Origin: Asanoa sp040676615
Lineage (GTDB): Bacteria; Actinomycetota; Actinomycetes; Mycobacteriales; Micromonosporaceae
Reading direction: 5' to 3'
DNA: 64,000 nt
Assembly (NCBI RefSeq): GCF_040676615.1
Contig: NZ_JBFAPI010000005.1
Span: 1 to 64,000 of the forward strand
Each line of letters starts with the position of its first letter. The first letter of the stretch is position 1. A program made the position numbers and the translations under genes. The notes beneath the pieces are model-generated. The model was not told the origin of the DNA and did not search any database. It saw only the letters and a program-made list of their open reading frames with translations. Of this stretch, positions 1-7,978 are shown piece after piece.

Positions 1-126
1 GGCTCCATCACTACAATCACCACCGGCCCCACACCGCCGTCGGCGGCCGGCCACCCATCACCAGGTTGACCAACGTCCCTGGGCAGTACACCTAGGCCGG
101 TCCGTGGTGGCGTGGCCCGTCAGGGC

Positions 127-549
127 TCACCGCCGCGGCCAGCCATACAGGCGCTCGACGGTCAGGGTCAGGGCGATCCGCCGCTCGGTGACCATCGCGG
201 CGCGGAACTCGGCCCAGTCCGGGTGTTCGCCCGCGATGCGACGGTAGATGTCGACCAGTTCGTCGACGGTCGCGTCGTCCGGGTCGGCCGCCACCGGCGA
301 CAGGGTCGCGCGGACCTCCGCCACCGCGAACCGGCCCAGGTCCGGCGTGGTGACCTCGAAGCTGGCCCTCGGGTCGCGGCGCAGGTTGACCGTCTTCTGG
401 CGGCGGTCGGTGATCGAGACGCGGATCGTGCCCGCGACCCGGTCGTAGGTGTAGTTGACGTTGGACAGGTGCGGGCGTCCGTCGCGCTTGATGGTGGCCA
501 GGATGCCGGCGTCGTTGGCTTCGAGAAGCTCGTGGAAGACGTCTGTCAC
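127..549 (-). CDS. PPOX-class F420-dependent oxidoreductase
   Basis: A 140-residue protein of the pyridoxamine-5'-phosphate oxidase-like split-barrel fold. The segments KRDGRPHLSN (about residues 21-30) and QKTVNLRRDP (about 51-60) are typical of actinobacterial F420- or FMN-binding PPOX reductases, which reduce or oxidise small substrates in the cytosol. I chose the GTG at 549 because the family pattern begins just after it and an AGGGGG stretch lies about 12 nt upstream. A longer reading to 603 would run into the divergent AraC gene. Only 37 bp separate the two divergent starts, so their promoters must overlap. Substrate and cofactor (F420 versus FMN) cannot be told from sequence alone. Confidence 0.85.
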   Translation of the reverse strand: MTDVFHELLEANDAGILATIKRDGRPHLSNVNYTYDRVAGTIRVSITDRRQKTVNLRRDPRASFEVTTPDLGRFAVAEVRATLSPVAADPDDATVDELVDIYRRIAGEHPDWAEFRAAMVTERRIALTLTVERLYGWPRR

Positions 550-586
550 CGGGCCATCATCACCCCCTGGTGGCAGACTCGGGTTC

Positions 587-1387
587 ATGCCGCGCATGGT
601 CACGCTGGCGCCCTCGGCCCGGTTGGCGCCGTTCGTCGCGAGCCTGGGCTATTACGAGGCCGACCTGCCGGACGGGCGCGACGCCAGCATCCCGACGGGC
701 GCGGCCCAGCTCGTCGTCAATCTCGACCGCGACGAGCTGAGCTGGCACGACCGGCACGGCCGCCGGCACACCCGGGCCGGTGCCGGGTTCTGCCCGCCGC
801 GGGCCGCCCCGCTGGAGATCGACACCGCCCAGCAGCGGCGGGCCGTCTGCGTCGTGTTCCGGCCGGGCGGGGCCTACCCGTTCGTGGGGAAGGTCGACGC
901 CCTCGACGAGCCCGTGGTCGCTCTCGACGACCTCTGGGGGCGCACCGACCTGCGCGAACGGCTCTGCACGGCCACCGGGCCGCGGGCGGCGCTCGAGCTG
1001 CTCCGGGCCGACCTCGACGCACGGGCGACGTTCGCACCCGATCCCGGCATCGCCGCCGCGGCCGCGGCCCTGCACCGGGGGCAGGGCGTCGGCGCGGCCA
1101 GCGAGAGCCTCGGCCTGACCACCGGCACCCTGCGACGGCGGTTCACCGCCCAGGTCGGCCTCGCGCCCAAACGGTTCGCGCGGGTGCGCCGGCTGCAGCG
1201 GCTGCTCGCCACGGTGACCGGCGACTGGGCGGAAGCCGCCGCGGCGGTCGGCTATTTCGACCAGACGCACATGATCAACGACTTCCGGGCGCTGACCGGG
1301 CTGACCCCGACGGCATACCGGCCGCGGTCAGCGGGGGAGCGCAACCACGTCAGCCTGCCAGCAGCTCGGCGATCTGCACCGCGTTGA
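587..1387 (+). CDS. AraC family transcriptional regulator
   Basis: A 266-residue protein whose C-terminal third (about 165-246) is an AraC/XylS double helix-turn-helix. It ends in the classic second-helix pattern GYFDQTHMINDFRALTGLTP (from residue 222). The N-terminal part resembles the DUF6597 sensor domain that often precedes this HTH (inference from the QLVVNL and FRPGGAYPF segments). The ATG at 587 is the first codon that fits the family; CAGACT 7 nt upstream is a near match to the -10 element seen at other leaderless starts here. It is divergent from the PPOX gene, and may control it. Its last 38 bp overlap the convergent asd 3' end. Confidence 0.85.
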   Translation: MPRMVTLAPSARLAPFVASLGYYEADLPDGRDASIPTGAAQLVVNLDRDELSWHDRHGRRHTRAGAGFCPPRAAPLEIDTAQQRRAVCVVFRPGGAYPFVGKVDALDEPVVALDDLWGRTDLRERLCTATGPRAALELLRADLDARATFAPDPGIAAAAAALHRGQGVGAASESLGLTTGTLRRRFTAQVGLAPKRFARVRRLQRLLATVTGDWAEAAAAVGYFDQTHMINDFRALTGLTPTAYRPRSAGERNHVSLPAARRSAPR

Positions 1388-2366
1388 GCGCGGCGCCCTT
1401 GCGCAGGTTGTCGTTGGAGACGAAGAACGCGAGCGCGTTGTCGGCGGTCTCGTCGACCCGGAAACGGCCGACGTAGGACGGGTCCTGGCCCGCCGCCTTC
1501 AGCGGGGTCGGCACCTCGTCGAGGGCCACCCCTGGCGCGTCGGCCAGGATCTCGACGGCGCGCGCAGGCGTCAAAGACGCCGAAAAACGGGCGTTGACCT
1601 GCATCGAGTGCCCCGTGAAGACCGGCACCCGGACGCACGTGCCGGACACGCGGAGCCCCGGGATCTCGAGGATCTTGCGGCTCTCGTTGCGGAGCTTCTG
1701 CTCCTCGTCGGTCTCGGCGGAGCCGTCGTCGACGATCGAGCCGGCCAGCGGGAGGACGTTGAAGGCGATCGGCTGGGAGAACTGGCGCGGCTCGGGGAAC
1801 TCGACCGCGGCGCCGTCGTGGGTCAGCTCGGTCGCGCGCTCGGCGACCTTGCGGACCTGCTCGTCGAGCTCGGCCACGCCGGACAGGCCGGCGCCGGAGA
1901 CCGCCTGGTAGGTGGCGACCACCATCGCGACCAGACCGGCCTCGCGGTGCAGCGGCTTGAGCACGGGCATCACGGCCATCGTGGTGCAGTTGGGGTTGGC
2001 GATGATGCCCTTGGGGCGCTCGGTGATCGCGTGGGGGTTGACCTCGGCGACCACCAGTGGGACGGCCGGGTCCATCCGCCAGGCCGAGGAGTTGTCGATC
2101 ACCACGGCGCCGGCCTCGGCGACCTTGGGCGCCAGCGTCTTCGAGGCGCCCTTGCCGGCCGAGAACAGCACCACGTCGAGCCCGCGGTAGTCAGCGGTGT
2201 CGGCGTCTTCGACGGTGATCTCGGTGCCCTGCCACGGCAGCGTGCGCCCGGCCGAGCGCGCGCTGGCGAACAGCCGCAGCTCGGTGACCGGGAAGGCGCG
2301 CTCCGCCAGGATCCGCCGCATCACGCCGCCCACCTGGCCGGTGGCACCCACAATTCCGATCCTCAT
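1350..2366 (-). CDS. asd: Aspartate-semialdehyde dehydrogenase
   Basis: A 338-residue enzyme that makes L-aspartate-4-semialdehyde from aspartyl phosphate with NADPH, feeding lysine/diaminopimelate, methionine, threonine and isoleucine synthesis. The N-terminal Rossmann motif GIVGATGQVG starts at residue 4. The catalytic cysteine is Cys127 in NPNCTT, and His253 sits in TGHS after the substrate-binding Arg246. Length fits the family. The ATG at 2366 is supported by TAGCCT ending 7 nt upstream (leaderless arrangement) and by the glycine motif starting at once. aspartokinase (ask), the usual upstream partner, is not here. The gene looks intact. Confidence 0.96.
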   Translation of the reverse strand: MRIGIVGATGQVGGVMRRILAERAFPVTELRLFASARSAGRTLPWQGTEITVEDADTADYRGLDVVLFSAGKGASKTLAPKVAEAGAVVIDNSSAWRMDPAVPLVVAEVNPHAITERPKGIIANPNCTTMAVMPVLKPLHREAGLVAMVVATYQAVSGAGLSGVAELDEQVRKVAERATELTHDGAAVEFPEPRQFSQPIAFNVLPLAGSIVDDGSAETDEEQKLRNESRKILEIPGLRVSGTCVRVPVFTGHSMQVNARFSASLTPARAVEILADAPGVALDEVPTPLKAAGQDPSYVGRFRVDETADNALAFFVSNDNLRKGAALNAVQIAELLAG

Positions 2367-2373
2367 GACCGCG

Positions 2374-2379
2374 AGGCTA
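2374..2379 (-). promoter_or_regulatory. -10 element of asd, leaderless type
   Basis: TAGCCT lies exactly 7 nt before the ATG of asd with no Shine-Dalgarno between them, so the mRNA probably begins at the start codon. Confidence 0.5.
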
Positions 2380-2431
2380 CCGAGGTCGGGGCTACCGGCA
2401 GAGCCGCTTTCCCACCCTGTGGTGGTGATGT

Positions 2432-3220
2432 TCACCGCCGTCCGAGGATCACCGTGGCGTCCAGGTCGTCGTCGGAGACCACCTCGGGGGCCAGGCCGGC
2501 GGCGGTCAGCGCCGCCTTGGCCGCCTCGATCTGATCGACGCCGATCTCGCTGAGCAGGGTGCCGCCGGGGCGCAGCCAGCCCGTGGCACCGCCGGCCACC
2601 CGGCGCAGCACGTCGAGCCCGTCGGCCCCGCCGTCGAGCGCGCGCAGCGGCTCGTGCTCGCGGGCCTCGGGCGGCAGGAGATCAACGGCGGCGCTGGGTA
2701 CGTAAGGCACGTTGGCCACCAGCACGTCGACCCGCCGGCGCAGCTCGCCGGGCAAGGCGTCGAACAGATCACCTTCGAAGACCTGGCCGGCGTACGGCGC
2801 CAGGTTGCGCACCGCCACGGCAACGGCCGCCGGTTCGATGTCGGCCGCGTACACGGCGACGTCGCCGACCCGGCCCGCGACGACCGCGGCGATCGCACCC
2901 GACCCACAGGCCAGGTCGACCAGCACGGGCCGGTGCTCCGAGCCGGGCAGCTCGCCGATCGCGGCGACGGCCAGCCGGACCAGCAGTTCGGTGCGGTGCC
3001 GGGGCACGAACACGCCCGGCCGCACCAGGACCCGCTCGCCGCAGAACTCAGCCCAGCCGAGCACGTGTTCCAGCGGCACTCCTTCGGCCCGCTCGGCGAC
3101 CATCTCCTCGAGGCGGGCCGGCGTCGGCGCCGACTCGACCAGCAGCCGCGCCTCCTCCTCGGCGAACACGCACCCCGCCGCCCGCAGCCGGGCGGCGATC
3201 GCCGCCTCAGCCACCGGCAC
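2432..3220 (-). CDS. PrmC-like N5-glutamine methyltransferase (putative)
   Basis: A 262-residue class I SAM methyltransferase of the HemK/PrmC type. The SAM-binding motif VDLACGSGAIA is at about 101-111 and the catalytic-loop motif reads NVPY (170-173) rather than the usual NPPY. That variant is typical of the second, actinobacterial PrmC paralogue (putative protein N5-glutamine methyltransferase) and not of the release-factor enzyme encoded next to prfA. The N-terminal helical domain of PrmC is present but short. The GTG start overlaps the 3' end of the NmrA-like gene by 14 bp, so it is translated from the tfoX-like/NmrA-like operon. Substrate unknown. Confidence 0.8.
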   Translation of the reverse strand: MPVAEAAIAARLRAAGCVFAEEEARLLVESAPTPARLEEMVAERAEGVPLEHVLGWAEFCGERVLVRPGVFVPRHRTELLVRLAVAAIGELPGSEHRPVLVDLACGSGAIAAVVAGRVGDVAVYAADIEPAAVAVAVRNLAPYAGQVFEGDLFDALPGELRRRVDVLVANVPYVPSAAVDLLPPEAREHEPLRALDGGADGLDVLRRVAGGATGWLRPGGTLLSEIGVDQIEAAKAALTAAGLAPEVVSDDDLDATVILGRR

Positions 3221-4100
3221 CTGCTCGGCGCAGCACTTCGGCCAGGTCGATCGGCGGGTGGCCGGCGATCCGCTCGACCGCGTCGGTCACCTCGGCCAGG
3301 TCGCCGTGTGCGATCGCGGTGTAGGTGCTGACCCAGCCGTCGACCTGCCAACTCGGCGCGCCGTAGTGGGCGCGGGACGCGTACGCCTGCTCGATGGTCT
3401 CCTCCTCGTACCGGTACGGGCGGTTGAAGACCGCGGTCATGGTCGCCGCCGCCTCCTCTAAGGTGATCGCGGCCGGCCCGGTCAGCTCGTAGACCTGCCC
3501 GGCGTGCCGGCCCGGTTCGCCGAGCACGGCGACGGCCACGTCGGCGACGTCGTCGCGGGCCACGGCGGCCACCCGGCCCTCGCCGGCCGGCCCGCGGATC
3601 ACCCGGTCGACCGCGAGGTCGGGCAGGAAGTCCAGGTAGAGGTTGTCGCGCAGGATCGTGTGGGACAGACCGGTCGACGTGATGTGCTGCTCGGTCGCGT
3701 AGTGGTGCCGGCCGAGCGTGAACGTCGAGTCCGGCGCCGCGCGGCAGAACGAGGTGTAGACGAGGTGCCGCACCCCGGCGGCGGCGGCCGCGTCGAGGAA
3801 CGTGAGATGCTTGCTGACCCGGTCGGCCTCCTCCGCGGCCGAGACCATGAACAGTGTGTCCACACCGGACAGCGCCGCCCTCGCGGCGGCCTCGTCGTGG
3901 TAGGCGGCCACGGCGACCCGGGCACCGGGGAGCTTCGGTGCCCGGTCGGCGTCGCGGACGATCAGCAACTGGTCGTGCCCGGCGTCGGCCAGCCGGCGGG
4001 CGACCCGGCCTCCCAGCTCGCCGGTCGACCCGGTCACGGCCAACACCCCTGGGCCGGGCGCCTTGCTCTGCCCGGCCTCGCGGGCCGGCGTCGTGCTCAT
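3207..4100 (-). CDS. NmrA/SDR-type NAD(P)-binding oxidoreductase
   Basis: A 297-residue atypical short-chain dehydrogenase/NmrA-like protein. The dinucleotide motif TGSTGELGGRV is at about 23-33. The rest follows the QOR2/NmrA pattern (an LVYTSF segment, and EEAAATMTAVFNRPYRYEE near the C-terminus). Such proteins reduce quinones or act as redox-sensing regulators. The ATG at 4100 overlaps the stop of the upstream tfoX-like gene by 4 bp (ATGA), which fixes the start; the reading upstream of it is only the antisense of that gene. Middle gene of a three-gene operon. Confidence 0.8.
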   Translation of the reverse strand: MSTTPAREAGQSKAPGPGVLAVTGSTGELGGRVARRLADAGHDQLLIVRDADRAPKLPGARVAVAAYHDEAAARAALSGVDTLFMVSAAEEADRVSKHLTFLDAAAAAGVRHLVYTSFCRAAPDSTFTLGRHHYATEQHITSTGLSHTILRDNLYLDFLPDLAVDRVIRGPAGEGRVAAVARDDVADVAVAVLGEPGRHAGQVYELTGPAAITLEEAAATMTAVFNRPYRYEEETIEQAYASRAHYGAPSWQVDGWVSTYTAIAHGDLAEVTDAVERIAGHPPIDLAEVLRRAGAGG

Positions 4101-4432
4101 TTGACCGGGAGCGTGCGCGCGTACGCCACGCCCCGCTCGACCCAGGCCTCGACCTCTTTGTCGGTGGCCAGCCCGCCGGGCCCGACCACGACCCACCCCG
4201 CCGGCCGCCGCCCGCCGCCCATCTCGAACGGGCTCACGTGCGGCTGCGCCAACGCCGCCTCGGTGGCGTCCTTGCCGACCCGCACGAGCAGGCCGTCGGC
4301 GCGGACACCGCAGGCCATGTTGCCGCCCACCATGAAGATCAGACTGCCGAACATCCGGCGCTCGTCGACGTCGGGTGCGCCACCGATCAGTTCCCGCACC
4401 TGAGCAATCAGGTGATCATCACGAACCATCAT
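4097..4432 (-). CDS. TfoX N-terminal domain protein
   Basis: A 111-residue protein that is essentially one TfoX/Sxy N-terminal domain: a RRMFGSLIFMVGGNMACGV segment followed by a C-terminal ATDKEVEAWVERGVAYA-like helix. In actinomycetes these stand-alone domains are common and of unknown role; competence regulation as in gamma-proteobacteria should not be assumed. Two adjacent ATG codons (4432, 4429) are both possible starts. First gene of the operon with the NmrA-like and PrmC-like genes (4-bp and 14-bp overlaps). Confidence 0.75.
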   Translation of the reverse strand: MMVRDDHLIAQVRELIGGAPDVDERRMFGSLIFMVGGNMACGVRADGLLVRVGKDATEAALAQPHVSPFEMGGGRRPAGWVVVGPGGLATDKEVEAWVERGVAYARTLPVK

Positions 4433-4501
4433 CCGATCGTGCCACGCGCCGTGTCAGGCCCAGGCCGGAACGGAACCGCCTCCTGGATCGTCAGAGGGTG
4501 T

Positions 4502-5392
4502 ATGGGACGTTCCTCCTGGGCGGTCGCCGCTGCCGTGCCGCTGGTGATGCTGGTTTCCGCGTGTGCTCAGCCCGCGGCCGACGCCGCACCCGCCGGCTCG
4601 CCGCCGGCCGCCGAGGCGCTCGGCGCCGACGAGGTGGCCTTGCGGGTCACCCACGCCGGCGGCTTCGTGACACCCCAGTCGATCCCGTCGCGGGTGCCGG
4701 CGCTCTCGATCTACGGTGACGGCCGGGTGATCACCGAAGGCCCGGTCGCGGCCATCTACCCCGGCCCGGCGTTGCCCAACCTGCAACAGGCGCGCATCTC
4801 GGCGGCCGACGTCGACGCACTGGTCCGCCGCGCGGTCAAGGCGGGCGTCGGCGCCGGCACCGACCTCGGCCAGCCCGCCGTCGCCGACGCCGCCACCACC
4901 CGCTTCGTGGTGACGACGGAGGGCGGCGTGCGCACCACCGACGCATACGCGTTGGAGATGCCCGACGACGCCGGGGTGCTGACCGCCGCGCAGAAGTCCG
5001 CCCGCGAGAAGCTCTCCCACCTGCTGGCCGCGCTGCAGGACCTGCCGAAGACGCTCGGCAAGGGCGCGGTGAGCGAGGAGGGCGGCTACCAGGCGACGGT
5101 GGTCGCGGGCATCGCGACTCCTTATACCCGGCAGCCGGAGAACGTCGTCGAACTCGGCGCCCCGGCGCCGGTCGCGTGGCCCGGGCCGGCGTTGCCCGGC
5201 GCGCGGCTCAACCCCAACGTCGACGTGGGTTGCGTGGCCGCGAGCGGCGACCAGGGCCGCGCGGTGCTCGCCGCGGCCGGCAAGGCCAACGCCATGACGC
5301 CGTGGGCTTCCGGTGGCAAGCAGTGGTCGGTGCAGGTGCGCCCGTTGCTGCCCGACGAGTCGGGCTGCGCCGACCTGGCCAAACAGGAATGA
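4502..5392 (+). CDS. Putative secreted lipoprotein
   Basis: A 296-residue exported protein. The first 21 residues form a lipoprotein signal (hydrophobic core then VSAC, lipidated Cys21). The rest is rich in Ala, Val and Pro, with a C-terminal AVLAAAGKANAMTPW segment and a closing pattern (LLPDESGC) frequently seen in actinobacterial lipoproteins of unknown function. A GAGGG sequence lies 4 nt before the ATG at 4502; frame continuation upstream lacks a better start. It is divergent from the tfoX-like operon. Function not recognised. Confidence 0.75.
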   Translation: MGRSSWAVAAAVPLVMLVSACAQPAADAAPAGSPPAAEALGADEVALRVTHAGGFVTPQSIPSRVPALSIYGDGRVITEGPVAAIYPGPALPNLQQARISAADVDALVRRAVKAGVGAGTDLGQPAVADAATTRFVVTTEGGVRTTDAYALEMPDDAGVLTAAQKSAREKLSHLLAALQDLPKTLGKGAVSEEGGYQATVVAGIATPYTRQPENVVELGAPAPVAWPGPALPGARLNPNVDVGCVAASGDQGRAVLAAAGKANAMTPWASGGKQWSVQVRPLLPDESGCADLAKQE

Positions 5393-5430
5393 CGCGGCGC
5401 TCGTACGCCGTCGCTTATATAAGTTGTTGG

Positions 5431-5436
5431 TAAAGT
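5431..5436 (+). promoter_or_regulatory. -10 element of the SRPBCC gene, leaderless type
   Basis: TAAAGT lies 7 nt before ATG 5444, in an unusually A/T-rich patch (5414-5436) that includes the palindrome TTATATAA. The spacing supports ATG 5444 over GTG 5435, which would fall inside the -10 hexamer. Confidence 0.5.
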
Positions 5437-5443
5437 GTCGCCC

Positions 5444-6079
5444 ATGGACTTCCTCGATGCGATCAAGACCGCGTCCCGCGAGGTGGGCCGGCAGAACCTG
5501 CCGGAGGGCCCGGCCCGCTCGGTGGTCCTACGGCGCAGCTTCCCGGCGCCGGCCGACGACGTCTGGGCCGCGATCACCGATCCCGAGCGGCTCAGCCGCT
5601 GGTTCCTGCCGGTCGACGGCGACCTGACCGTCGGCGGGCTCTACCAGATCGAGGGCAACGCCGGTGGCCGGATCCTGCGCTGTCAACGGCCGACCGAACT
5701 GGTGGTCACCTGGGTCTTCGGTGCCGACATCGCGACGACGACGGGCAGCGAGGTGCACCTGACCCTCTCGCCCGAGCCCGACGGCGGCACCGAACTGCTG
5801 CTGCGCCACGTGGCCGTCGTCGACGAGGAGCTCTGGAAGCAATACGGGCCGGGTGCCACCGGTGTCGGCTGGGACCTGTCGTTCCTCGGGCTCGGCCTGC
5901 ACCTCGCGGGCCGCGGGCTCGACGACGAAGAGGGCTGGGAAGAGTCGCCCGAGGCGCGCGCGTTCATGGTGGCCAGCGCCGAGAGCTGGGGTGCGGCACA
6001 GCTCGCCGACGGCGCGCCGACCGACGCGGTGACGGCCGCGGTCGCCAACACGATCGAGTTCTACGCGCCCACGGCCTAA
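5444..6079 (+). CDS. SRPBCC / AHSA1-like START-fold protein
   Basis: A 211-residue protein of the activator-of-Hsp90-ATPase-like SRPBCC family: RSFPAPADDVWAAITDPERL at about 29-48, then LSRWFLPV, a central beta-sheet, and a long C-terminal helix. Members bind hydrophobic ligands in a deep pocket; many are encoded with ArsR repressors. None is adjacent here. The C-terminus (EESPEARAFMVASAESWGAA) matches the usual actinobacterial SRPBCC architecture. It ends convergently with the next gene, overlapping by 4 bp. Ligand unknown. Confidence 0.85.
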   Translation: MDFLDAIKTASREVGRQNLPEGPARSVVLRRSFPAPADDVWAAITDPERLSRWFLPVDGDLTVGGLYQIEGNAGGRILRCQRPTELVVTWVFGADIATTTGSEVHLTLSPEPDGGTELLLRHVAVVDEELWKQYGPGATGVGWDLSFLGLGLHLAGRGLDDEEGWEESPEARAFMVASAESWGAAQLADGAPTDAVTAAVANTIEFYAPTA

Positions 6080-6645
6080 TCCGGCGACGGCCGGGGGATC
6101 CGGCCGTCGACGACCGGCGCCAGCCGGGCGGCGGCGTGGCAGACCGGTTCGCCCAGCGGCAGCCGCTCGACGATGAAGCCGACCTGCACGCTCCGGTGCG
6201 GGCCGACGGCGAACAGCCGCTCGCAGGTGGCCTGGCCGAGTCGCGCGCCGTCGCGCTGCAACAGGCCGTCGGGCGCGGCGCCGAACGCCGACATCCGTCC
6301 GGAGCCGAAGATGCCGCGCTCGTCGACGTTTTCCAGGGCCAGCCGGGCCACGTCGAGGGTCGTCGGCAGGAAGGTGACGGAGACACTGTCGAGGTGGGCG
6401 CCGCTGTGGTTCCGCGGCTCGGCGACGCGGAAGTCGCAGCGCCGGGCAGCCGGGTCGCCGTTCAGGCCCGCGGATTCGGTCAGCTCGCCCGGCCCGAGGC
6501 CAAGGGCCTCGCGGTCGGCGTCGCGCAGGAACTCGCACGGGCTGGTGATGGTGGCCAGGTCTGGCGGGGGAGCCTCGTCACGGCCGACGGACGAACAGCC
6601 GGCCAGGGCGATCAGCACGCAAGACATCGACAACCATCGCCGCAT
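6076..6645 (-). CDS. DUF3558-like lipoprotein
   Basis: A 189-residue lipoprotein: signal peptide with ALAGC lipobox (Cys17), then SPCEFLRDADREALGL, which resembles the start of the actinobacterial DUF3558 domain (TDPCALLT..). Two further cysteine pairs (RRCDF, TCERLF, PVCHAA) suggest disulfides outside the cell. The ATG at 6645 is preceded by TACAGT with a 7-nt gap, fixing the start. The long reading upstream to 8010 is the antisense of the XRE regulator and is not coding. Role unknown. Confidence 0.75.
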   Translation of the reverse strand: MRRWLSMSCVLIALAGCSSVGRDEAPPPDLATITSPCEFLRDADREALGLGPGELTESAGLNGDPAARRCDFRVAEPRNHSGAHLDSVSVTFLPTTLDVARLALENVDERGIFGSGRMSAFGAAPDGLLQRDGARLGQATCERLFAVGPHRSVQVGFIVERLPLGEPVCHAAARLAPVVDGRIPRPSPD

Positions 6646-6652
6646 GCGGACA

Positions 6653-6658
6653 ACTGTA
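6653..6658 (-). promoter_or_regulatory. -10 element of the DUF3558-like gene, leaderless type
   Basis: TACAGT, 7 nt before the ATG at 6645. An AGGAG further upstream is too distant to act as a ribosome site. Confidence 0.45.
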
Positions 6659-6686
6659 GCGGGCCGTTTCTCCTTTGCCGGCGCGG

Positions 6687-6932
6687 TTATCCGTCGACGG
6701 GCCCGAACGGTGGGCGGTCGTCGCGGACGTCGGACCAGACGCCGCTGCGGTCGATGCGGCGTTGCGCCTCGCCGAGCCCGATGTCGTAGATGTCGCACAA
6801 CGCCCGGGCGGACGGCACCAACTGCAGGCCGCCGTCGCGCAGGTGGCGCAGGACCGCGGTTTCGGACGCGCCGTCGTGCGCTTCGGCGGAGACGCGCTGG
6901 ACCAGGTCGGCATAGCCGGTAGGGAGCGGCAT
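6687..6932 (-). CDS. Small hypothetical protein
   Basis: An 81-residue protein with helices resembling a winged-helix or small HTH (TAVLRHLRDGGLQLVPSARALCDIYDIGLGEAQRRI). I do not recognise the family with confidence; ribosomal L7/L12-like C-terminal domain proteins of actinomycetes have a similar look. ATG 6932 is the only start that leaves the XRE promoter free; GGGGGA lies about 11 nt before it and GATACT 6 nt before it. It is divergent from the XRE gene and followed 41 bp later by the DUF3558-like lipoprotein. Confidence 0.6.
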   Translation of the reverse strand: MPLPTGYADLVQRVSAEAHDGASETAVLRHLRDGGLQLVPSARALCDIYDIGLGEAQRRIDRSGVWSDVRDDRPPFGPVDG

Positions 6933-7083
6933 GCCCGCAGTATCCCCCGATAGGGTGTCGCGCGGTGTGCGCCGGACGGCCGAAATTGATCTCCTGCTTT
7001 TTGATCCTTCGGATGGTGTAACTGGGCTGGCACTGCCGGTAAGGTGTGCGAGTTGACATGAGCAGCGCATAGGAGGTCCGGAA

Positions 7084-7899
7084 GTGCCGGTCACTGGGCA
7101 GCGGGTGGTGCGGCGCGCCCTCGGGCGACGGTTGACCAAGCTGCGCGTTGCCAACGGCAAGTCGCGGCGCGAGGTGGCCGAGGCCAGGCTGGGCATCTCC
7201 GAGCCGACGTTGCACCGCATCGAGACCGGCAAGGTCCCCGTCACCGGCGCCAACGTGCGGGCGCTGTGCTGGCTCTACGGCGCCGACCAGAGCGTCACCG
7301 ACGCGCTCGCCGAGATGGCCCTGGGCACCTCGCGCGAAGAGTGGTGGGACGGCAGCCCGGTTATCCCCGACTGGTTCAAGCTCTACGTCGGGCTCGAGGC
7401 CAGCGCCTCGAAGATCTGCACCTACGACGGCGAGATCATTCCGGGCGAGTTCCAGACCGAGCAATACGCGCTGGCCGTGTTCGGCGCCGAGCAGCCCACC
7501 GACGACGAGTCGGTGCACCGGCACGTGAAGCTGCGGATGCAGCGGCAGCGGGCGCTGCTGGCCCGTGGTCCCAAGCTGGTCACCGTGCTCGGCGAAAACG
7601 CGCTGACCCGGGTGGTCGGCGGCAAGTCGGTGCTCGACGGCCAGATCGAACACCTGCGGCGCACGGCCAAGCGCGACAACGTCGACATCCGGGTGCTGCC
7701 GTTCTCGGTCGGCGCCCACGCGGCGATGGCCGGCGCGTTCCGGATCCTCGACTTCGACGACGCCGACGATCCCGACGTGGTTTATCTCGAGTCCCATGTC
7801 GGCGCGCTCTACCTCGAAGAGGAGCACGAGGTCGCCGAATACCGCCGCGTCTTCGAGCTGGTCTCGCACGCGTCGGTTCCGCTCGAGCATTTCGGCTGA
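7084..7899 (+). CDS. XRE family regulator with DUF5753 domain
   Basis: A 271-residue regulator. Residues about 13-70 form an XRE helix-turn-helix (LTKLRVANGKSRREVAEARL, then SEPTLHRIETG). Residues about 90-260 form the DUF5753 domain with its EWWDG, GEIIPGEFQTEQYA and IRVLPFSVGAH segments. Such proteins are abundant in Streptomyces and Micromonosporaceae, usually next to DUF397 proteins; here a DUF574 methyltransferase intervenes. GTG 7084 has a strong AGGAGGT 7 nt upstream. TAAGGT at 7040-7045 is a candidate -10. Confidence 0.9.
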   Translation: MPVTGQRVVRRALGRRLTKLRVANGKSRREVAEARLGISEPTLHRIETGKVPVTGANVRALCWLYGADQSVTDALAEMALGTSREEWWDGSPVIPDWFKLYVGLEASASKICTYDGEIIPGEFQTEQYALAVFGAEQPTDDESVHRHVKLRMQRQRALLARGPKLVTVLGENALTRVVGGKSVLDGQIEHLRRTAKRDNVDIRVLPFSVGAHAAMAGAFRILDFDDADDPDVVYLESHVGALYLEEEHEVAEYRRVFELVSHASVPLEHFG

Positions 7900-7978
7900 C
7901 TCCCGGGGCGACGACGACCGGTCCGCTCGTGCATAGTGGACGGCGTCAGATGTCGACCTTGAGGACGGGGGAGCGACC

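Noticed and set aside
5313..5627. 104-codon plus-strand frame
   Set aside because: Overlaps two well-supported genes in another frame; no ribosome site or domain.
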